This document shows, piece by piece, positions 59,961-64,000 of a DNA stretch of 64,000 nucleotides (positions within the stretch are counted from its first letter, which is position 1; every line of letters starts with the position of its first letter). The stretch lies in NCBI RefSeq assembly GCF_003050785.1, contig NZ_QAOH01000002.1, positions 62,001 to 126,000 of the forward strand. The letters are read 5' to 3'. Both the position numbers and the translations under genes were made by a program. This DNA is from Celeribacter persicus (GTDB lineage: Bacteria; Pseudomonadota; Alphaproteobacteria; Rhodobacterales; Rhodobacteraceae). Under the pieces are notes generated by a model. That model did not search any database. It was not told the origin of the DNA and saw only the letters and a program-made list of their open reading frames with translations.

Positions 59961-61355
59961 ATGACCACCACCCGTACCGAAACCGACAGCTTCGGCCCGC
60001 TGGAAGTTCCCTCCGACAAATACTGGGGCGCACAGACGCAGCGTTCCATCATGAACTTCCCGATCGGCTGGGAAAAGCAACCGGTTCCGATCATCCGCGC
60101 CTTGGGCGTGGTGAAGAAAGCCTGTGCGATTGAGAACATGGCGCAGGGCAAGCTGGCGAAAGAACTGGGCGACGCGATTGTTGCCTCCGCCACCGAGGTG
60201 ATCGAAGGCAAATTCGACGACAACTTCCCGCTCGTCGTCTGGCAGACCGGCTCCGGCACCCAGTCGAACATGAACGCCAACGAGGTGATCTCCAACCGCG
60301 CAATCGAAATGCTCGGCGGCGAGATGGGGTCGAAAGATCCGGTGCACCCGAACGATCACTGCAACATGGGTCAGTCCTCGAACGACACCTTCCCGACCGC
60401 GATGCATGTCGCCATCGGGATGCAGGCGCGTGACGTGCTTTTGCCCGGCCTGACGAAACTTGCCGAAGCACTGGAAGCCAAATCCGAGGCCTTCAAGGAC
60501 ATCATCAAGATCGGCCGCACCCACACCCAGGACGCGACGCCGCTGACGCTCGGTCAGGAATTCTCCGGCTATGCGCATCAGGTCCGCATGGGCATCAAAC
60601 GTGTCGAAATGTGCCTGCCGGCGATTTACGAGCTGGCGCAGGGCGGCACCGCCGTCGGCACCGGGCTGAACACCACCAAAGGCTGGGCGGAAGCCGTTGC
60701 GAAGAACATGGCCGAAATCACCGGCCTGCCGTTTGTGACTGCGCCGAACAAATTCGAAGCGCTCGCCGCCCATGACGCCATGGTGATGTTCTCCGGCGCG
60801 CTGAAAACCGTGGCTGCTTCGCTGTTCAAAGTGGCCAACGACCTGCGCCTTCTGGGTTCCGGCCCGCGTTGCGGTCTGGGCGAGCTGATCCTGCCGGAAA
60901 ACGAGCCGGGCTCCTCGATCATGCCCGGCAAGGTGAACCCGACCCAGGCCGAAGCCCTGACCATGGTTTGCGCCCATGTCATGGGCAACGATGCGGCAAT
61001 CGGTTTCGCGGGCTCGCAGGGTCACTTCGAACTGAACGTCTACAATCCGATGATGTCCTACAACGTGCTGCAATCCATGCAGCTTCTGGGCGACAGCGCC
61101 TCCGCCTTCACCGACAACATGGTCGTGGGCATTCAGGCCAACGAGCCGCGTATCGAGAAGCTGCTGCATGAATCCCTCATGCTGGTGACCGCTCTGGCCC
61201 CGACCATCGGGTACGACAACGCGACCAAAGTGGCGAAAACCGCGCACAAGAACGGCACGACCCTCAAGGAAGAGGCGATCAAACTGGGCTTCGTGGATGA
61301 AGCGACCTTCGACGCTGTGGTCCGTCCGGAACAGATGATCGGCCCGAAAGACTGA
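59961..61355 (+). CDS. fumC: Class II fumarate hydratase
   Basis: A 464-residue fumarase C of the aspartase/fumarase family, hydrating fumarate to malate in the citric acid cycle. [32 protein letters not shown] and the catalytic SS loop [17 protein letters not shown] are complete. ATG 59961 is used, 28 codons inside a longer open frame. A strong terminator follows. Confidence 0.97.
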   Translation: MTTTRTETDSFGPLEVPSDKYWGAQTQRSIMNFPIGWEKQPVPIIRALGVVKKACAIENMAQGKLAKELGDAIVASATEVIEGKFDDNFPLVVWQTGSGTQSNMNANEVISNRAIEMLGGEMGSKDPVHPNDHCNMGQSSNDTFPTAMHVAIGMQARDVLLPGLTKLAEALEAKSEAFKDIIKIGRTHTQDATPLTLGQEFSGYAHQVRMGIKRVEMCLPAIYELAQGGTAVGTGLNTTKGWAEAVAKNMAEITGLPFVTAPNKFEALAAHDAMVMFSGALKTVAASLFKVANDLRLLGSGPRCGLGELILPENEPGSSIMPGKVNPTQAEALTMVCAHVMGNDAAIGFAGSQGHFELNVYNPMMSYNVLQSMQLLGDSASAFTDNMVVGIQANEPRIEKLLHESLMLVTALAPTIGYDNATKVAKTAHKNGTTLKEEAIKLGFVDEATFDAVVRPEQMIGPKD

Positions 61356-61380
61356 GCCTCTCCGGTATAACAGAGATGTG

Positions 61381-61406
61381 AAGGCGGCCTCCGGGCCGCC
61401 TTTTCT
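61381..61406 (+). terminator. fumC terminator
   Basis: AAGGCGGCC and GGCCGCCTT pair over 9 bp with loop TCCG and are followed by TTTT. Confidence 0.9.
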
Positions 61407-61468
61407 TTTACGCGACAGAAATGCAGGGAGGCCGCGTTTCATACTCATCAAGTTTTGAGGAAAGACAC

Positions 61469-61807
61469 ATGAAACACCTGCTCACCGCCCTGCCCCTGAT
61501 CGCCCTGACCGCTGGCATGGCCTTCGCCCAAGCTGGCCCGGCTAGTCCCCAAATACCCACGGCGGAGATCGCCAAGGACCTCGGCGTGACCGAAACACAG
61601 CTCACCAGTTGCTTCGGGGCCAATCGTCCTCAACCGGGCGAACGTAAAGCGCCACCGAAAGAGGCCACTTCAGGTCAGCGCCCCGAGGACCGCGGCCTGC
61701 CGACGGAGATTCTGAGCTGTCTGCAAAAGGCCAATCCGAAGCTCACAACGGAGCGCGTACAGAGTGTGATGCAGGCACATCGTCCGCAACCGCTGCAACA
61801 GAACTGA
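61469..61807 (+). CDS. Small exported protein, unknown
   Basis: A 112-residue precursor with a clear signal peptide (HLLTALPLIALTAGMAFA). The mature part has two similar Cys-containing segments, EIAKDLGVTETQLTSCF and EILSCLQKANPKLTTERV, joined by a Pro/Arg-rich stretch, so a single disulphide is likely. GAGGAAAG precedes ATG 61469. I recognise no named family; a terminator follows. Confidence 0.75.
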   Translation: MKHLLTALPLIALTAGMAFAQAGPASPQIPTAEIAKDLGVTETQLTSCFGANRPQPGERKAPPKEATSGQRPEDRGLPTEILSCLQKANPKLTTERVQSVMQAHRPQPLQQN

Positions 61808-61817
61808 TGCGAACGAG

Positions 61818-61844
61818 CGCCCCGGGACAGTCCCGGGGCGTTTT
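61818..61844 (+). terminator. Terminator of the small exported protein gene
   Basis: CGCCCCGGGA and TCCCGGGGCG form a perfect 10-bp stem with a 3-base loop and TTTT after it. Confidence 0.9.
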
Positions 61845-61872
61845 GAGTATTTGCGCCAAGAAGAAGACAGGG
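61842..61872 (+). repeat. Intergenic motif copy 5
   Basis: TTTGAGTATTTGCGCCAAGA followed by AGAAGACAGGG starts within the T run of the terminator and matches copy 2 over most of its length. Confidence 0.6.
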
Positions 61873-61886
61873 TAATATTCCACCCC

Positions 61887-62063
61887 ATGAACGTCACCAA
61901 TCTCAACCAGTTCCGCAAACAGAAAGCCCGTGCCCAGAAACGGACGCAGGGCGATGCGAATGCCGTGAAATTTGGTCGGACCAAGGCACAGAAGACGTTG
62001 GAAGAGGCCGAACGCGCCAAGGCAAAGGCGGAGCTGGACGCGCACAAGAGAGATAAGGAATGA
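61887..62063 (+). CDS. DUF4169-family protein
   Basis: A 58-residue, strongly charged helical protein (NLNQFRKQKARAQKRTQ, then NAVKFGRTKAQKTLEEAERAKAKAELDAHK, in parts). This matches DUF4169, a family of tiny Rhodobacterales/Rhizobiales proteins with no known role. Its stop overlaps the next gene's start (ATGA at 62060-62063). The basic helix could bind nucleic acid or the partner. Confidence 0.83.
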   Translation: MNVTNLNQFRKQKARAQKRTQGDANAVKFGRTKAQKTLEEAERAKAKAELDAHKRDKE

Positions 62064-62293
62064 GCGGACGCCCGGTCAAACGCTCGCTGACGCTACATGG
62101 CCACCGCACGTCGGTGTCGCTGGAAGAACCGTTCTGGAAGGCGTTTCGCAACATCGCGAAGGAGCGGAATATGCCGATCAATGTGCTGGCGGCGGAGATT
62201 GACGAAACCCGCGGCGTCGAAAGCGGTCTCGCCTCGGCCATCCGGGTTTACGTTCTGGAACATGCTCAAAAAAAGGCCCAGCTCGGCGACTGA
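62060..62293 (+). CDS. Ribbon-helix-helix protein (RHH_4)
   Basis: A 77-residue protein with the PF13467 ribbon-helix-helix fold: RPVKRSLTLHGHRTSVSLEEPFWKAF is the strand and first helix, and SGLASAIRVYVLEHAQ the last helix. Small alphaproteobacterial members of this family are probable DNA-binding regulators. It is coupled to DUF4169 and its 3' end overlaps the convergent squalene/phytoene-synthase-family gene by 28 bases. Confidence 0.85.
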   Translation: MSGRPVKRSLTLHGHRTSVSLEEPFWKAFRNIAKERNMPINVLAAEIDETRGVESGLASAIRVYVLEHAQKKAQLGD

Positions 62294-63045
62294 GAGATCA
62301 GCGCGAGGCGCAGGGATTTGCGCAGCGGCCCCTGCCCCAGACGGCCTTCGATCACGGCCTGCGGATTGCGGGCGGCCTGCTTGAGCACAGGCAGGTGCAT
62401 CACCGCGTCGATCATCGGCGCGCGGGCGATTTTCGACAGTTTCGAGAGGTTCTGTGCCTCCCAGCGGCCCTGCTCAAGCGCCTCTTTCGCCATTTGCGCC
62501 ACCGCCTCCGGACGACCGTCGACCAGCGGCACGCGTCCCTGTGCCTCAAGCGCGGGAATGGCAAGGAAATAGCGCGCCAGAGCGCCCGCAAAGCCGAGCC
62601 GGTTGAGGGCTTTCGACGCGTCCTCCGGCGCACCGAGGCGGCGGGCGGCGACATGAAGCGGGATCACGTAGGATGTGTGAAGATAGCCGTGCAGCGCCGC
62701 CACATCCTCATGCGGATCACGGTAAATGTCCCATTGCCGGGCAGTCACCGCCGCGTCCAGCGCCTGTGCCGAAGCCACATCGAGAACGGCGTGCAGAGGG
62801 GCGGCCACCTCATGAGCGCGGGGCGGTTTGCCCTCCGCCCGTTCGCTCAGGATGTCCCGCCAGAATTGCAGCCGCATTTCCGCGATCATCGCCTCTTTCG
62901 TGACCCAGGGCGCTTTAGCGACCTCAAGGCAGAAGGCATGGATCGGAAAGAGCACCTCGCGCGCCGCCACGGGCGCGGCCATGGTGGCGCGAAAGCGATC
63001 TTCGTCACCCTTCTGGACGATCTCTGCGCAGGCCTGAACCGACAT
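62266..63045 (-). CDS. Squalene/phytoene synthase-family protein, probably NDUFAF6-like
   Basis: A 259-residue protein of the trans-isoprenyl-diphosphate synthase fold. PIHAFCLEVAKAPWVTKEAMIAEMRLQFWRD (in parts) and LHGYLHTSYVIPLHVAARRLG are the family blocks. The two DxxxD metal motifs of true synthases are not clear, as in the mitochondrial complex I assembly factor NDUFAF6 and its alphaproteobacterial homologues. GAAGGGGG lies before ATG 63045. A complex I role is inference. Confidence 0.78.
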   Translation of the reverse strand: MSVQACAEIVQKGDEDRFRATMAAPVAAREVLFPIHAFCLEVAKAPWVTKEAMIAEMRLQFWRDILSERAEGKPPRAHEVAAPLHAVLDVASAQALDAAVTARQWDIYRDPHEDVAALHGYLHTSYVIPLHVAARRLGAPEDASKALNRLGFAGALARYFLAIPALEAQGRVPLVDGRPEAVAQMAKEALEQGRWEAQNLSKLSKIARAPMIDAVMHLPVLKQAARNPQAVIEGRLGQGPLRKSLRLALISQSPSWAFF

Positions 63046-63058
63046 TATTCCGCCCCCT

Positions 63059-64000
63059 TCATTCTGCTCCGAGCGCCTTGGCGCCGTCGCGCAGGAGTTT
63101 CCACAGAACCGCATCCAGAAGCGCCTCGAACGACGCATCTATGATGTTCGAAGACACGCCCACCGTGGACCAGCGCCGTCCGAGACTGTCCTCATGGTCG
63201 ATGATGACTCGGGTGCGCGCCTCGGTACCACCATTTGTGATCCGCACCTTGAAATCGACGAGTTCCATATCGGTGATCAGGTCCGAGTAAGGGCCGAGAT
63301 CCTTCACCAGCGCCTTGGAAAGCGCGTTGACCGGCCCGCCGTCATTGCCGTCAGCCATGATGCCCTCAGAAACGGACAGGTGGCGTTCACCGGCGATGTT
63401 GACCACCACCGTGACCTCGGAAAGGTGAACCTCGCGCCCCTTGGCGTCGCGTCGGCGCTCGACCGTGGCGCGGTAGCGCTCGACCTCGAAAAACGCAGGC
63501 ATCAGGCCCAGTTCGCGCCGCGCTTCCAGCTCGAAGGAGGCCTGCGCCGTGTCGTAGGAATAGCCCTCCGCCTCGCGCTGTTTGATCCGGTCGAGGATGC
63601 GCCCGAGATCGGCCTTTTCCGAGACCTCCAGCCCCATGTCCAGAAGCCGTTTGCGCAAGTTCGATTGCCCGGCCTGATTGGACATCGGCACGATGCGCGC
63701 ATTGCCGACGGTTTCGGGCGGAATGTGTTCGTAGGTGGTCGGGTCTTTGAGAATCGCGGACGCATGGAGCCCCGCCTTATGCGCAAAGGCCGAAGCACCG
63801 ACATAAGGCGCGCTCCGCAACGGCACGCGGTTCAGGATGTCGTCGAGCATGCGCGAGGTCTTGACGAGGCTTTGCAGCGCCTCCTCGGTGACGCCTGTGT
63901 CGAGCGTCGATTTATACGGTTCCTTGAGCAGGAAGGTCGGGATCAGAGTCGTCAGATTGGCATTGCCACAGCGCTCGCCGAGACCGTTCAGCGTGCCCTG
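63059..64000 (-). CDS. cimA: Citramalate synthase, C-terminal part (gene runs off the window)
   Basis: The last 313 residues of a HMGL-type/CimA synthase, reading from the window edge. GTLNGLGERCGNANLTTLIP is the barrel's metal-site end; GASAFAHKAGLHASAILKD follows, and after about residue 180 of this part comes the LeuA-type allosteric dimer domain (DGNDGGPVNALSKAL, then VRITNGGTEARTRVIIDH). CimA makes citramalate from pyruvate and acetyl-CoA for isoleucine; the domain binds the end product. The 5' end is outside the window. Confidence 0.92.
   Translation of the reverse strand, partial: QGTLNGLGERCGNANLTTLIPTFLLKEPYKSTLDTGVTEEALQSLVKTSRMLDDILNRVPLRSAPYVGASAFAHKAGLHASAILKDPTTYEHIPPETVGNARIVPMSNQAGQSNLRKRLLDMGLEVSEKADLGRILDRIKQREAEGYSYDTAQASFELEARRELGLMPAFFEVERYRATVERRRDAKGREVHLSEVTVVVNIAGERHLSVSEGIMADGNDGGPVNALSKALVKDLGPYSDLITDMELVDFKVRITNGGTEARTRVIIDHEDSLGRRWSTVGVSSNIIDASFEALLDAVLWKLLRDGAKALGAE

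Noticed and set aside
1-64000. CRISPR arrays, insertion sequences, prophage
   Set aside because: No spaced direct repeats, transposase, integrase or phage structural genes were seen on either strand.

Overview
The window reads as ordinary chromosome of an aerobic alphaproteobacterium of the Rhodobacterales (Roseobacter/Rhodobacter type). Evidence: GC-rich coding bias; a two-piece, circularly permuted tmRNA gene; a zwf-pgl-pgi operon; trgA-trgB next to cfa and phr; acuI with a divergent GntR regulator; a corrinoid methyl-transfer module with an RACo-like ferredoxin; an alphaproteobacterial-type SspB; and an HemB with the non-zinc metal site. No insertion sequence, prophage, integrase or CRISPR array is visible. 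The genus cannot be fixed from the sequence alone.

Layout. 0-6.4 kb: DUF502 membrane protein, bdhA plus a patatin-like hydrolase, a probable small RNA, a family 5 solute-binding protein, two tiny lipoproteins and an XRE-cupin regulator. 6.5-15.8 kb: DsbA/FrnE-like protein, Bcr/CflA exporter, mfd, hemB, a SYLF lipoprotein and a Ppx/GppA phosphatase. 16-20 kb: a PF13769 'virulence factor' protein, methyltetrahydrofolate:corrinoid methyltransferase, RluE-type pseudouridine synthase and ASKHA ferredoxin. 20-25.4 kb: fasciclin protein, tRNA-Gly(CCC), SCP2 protein and the zwf-pgl-pgi operon with a long palindromic operator. 25.5-30.5 kb: radical SAM protein, HNH nuclease, ABC-F ATPase preceded by an overlapping 45-codon membrane protein, esterase and AlkA-type glycosylase. 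30.5-34.5 kb: cobalamin genes cbiD-cobK and divergent cobA-cobB.

34.6-47.9 kb: MFS transporter, a phr-cfa-trgA-trgB cluster behind a promoter resembling the sigma-E (RpoE/ChrR) consensus, an Atm1-type exporter, LysM protein, LOG-family hydrolase followed by a Qnr-like pentapeptide protein, RarD, M20 amidohydrolase and host-attachment-family protein. 48-55.3 kb: sodB, a 52-codon membrane protein, ccmI-ruvX-DUF1289, TauE/SafE, acuI and gntR separated by three evenly spaced operators, and an orphan spermidine/putrescine-type binding protein. 55.3-64 kb: split ssrA, NTF2-like protein, phytochelatin-synthase-like protein, chrA, sspB, a methyltransferase, fumC, a DUF4169/ribbon-helix-helix pair, a squalene/phytoene-synthase-family protein and the 3' part of cimA.

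How it fits together: zwf-pgl-pgi feeds the Entner-Doudoroff/pentose phosphate routes; cbiD, cobK, cobA and cobB make cobalamin, which the 16-20 kb module would consume; phr, cfa and trgAB look like a photo-oxidative stress unit; acuI detoxifies acryloyl-CoA from DMSP or 3-hydroxypropionate metabolism; ssrA and sspB are two parts of one ribosome-rescue/ClpXP route lying 3 kb apart. The least expected items are a probable antisense or intergenic sRNA (about 3.07-3.2 kb), the Arg-rich tails shared by two corrinoid-module proteins, the 32-bp-spaced operator triplet, and several tiny genes.
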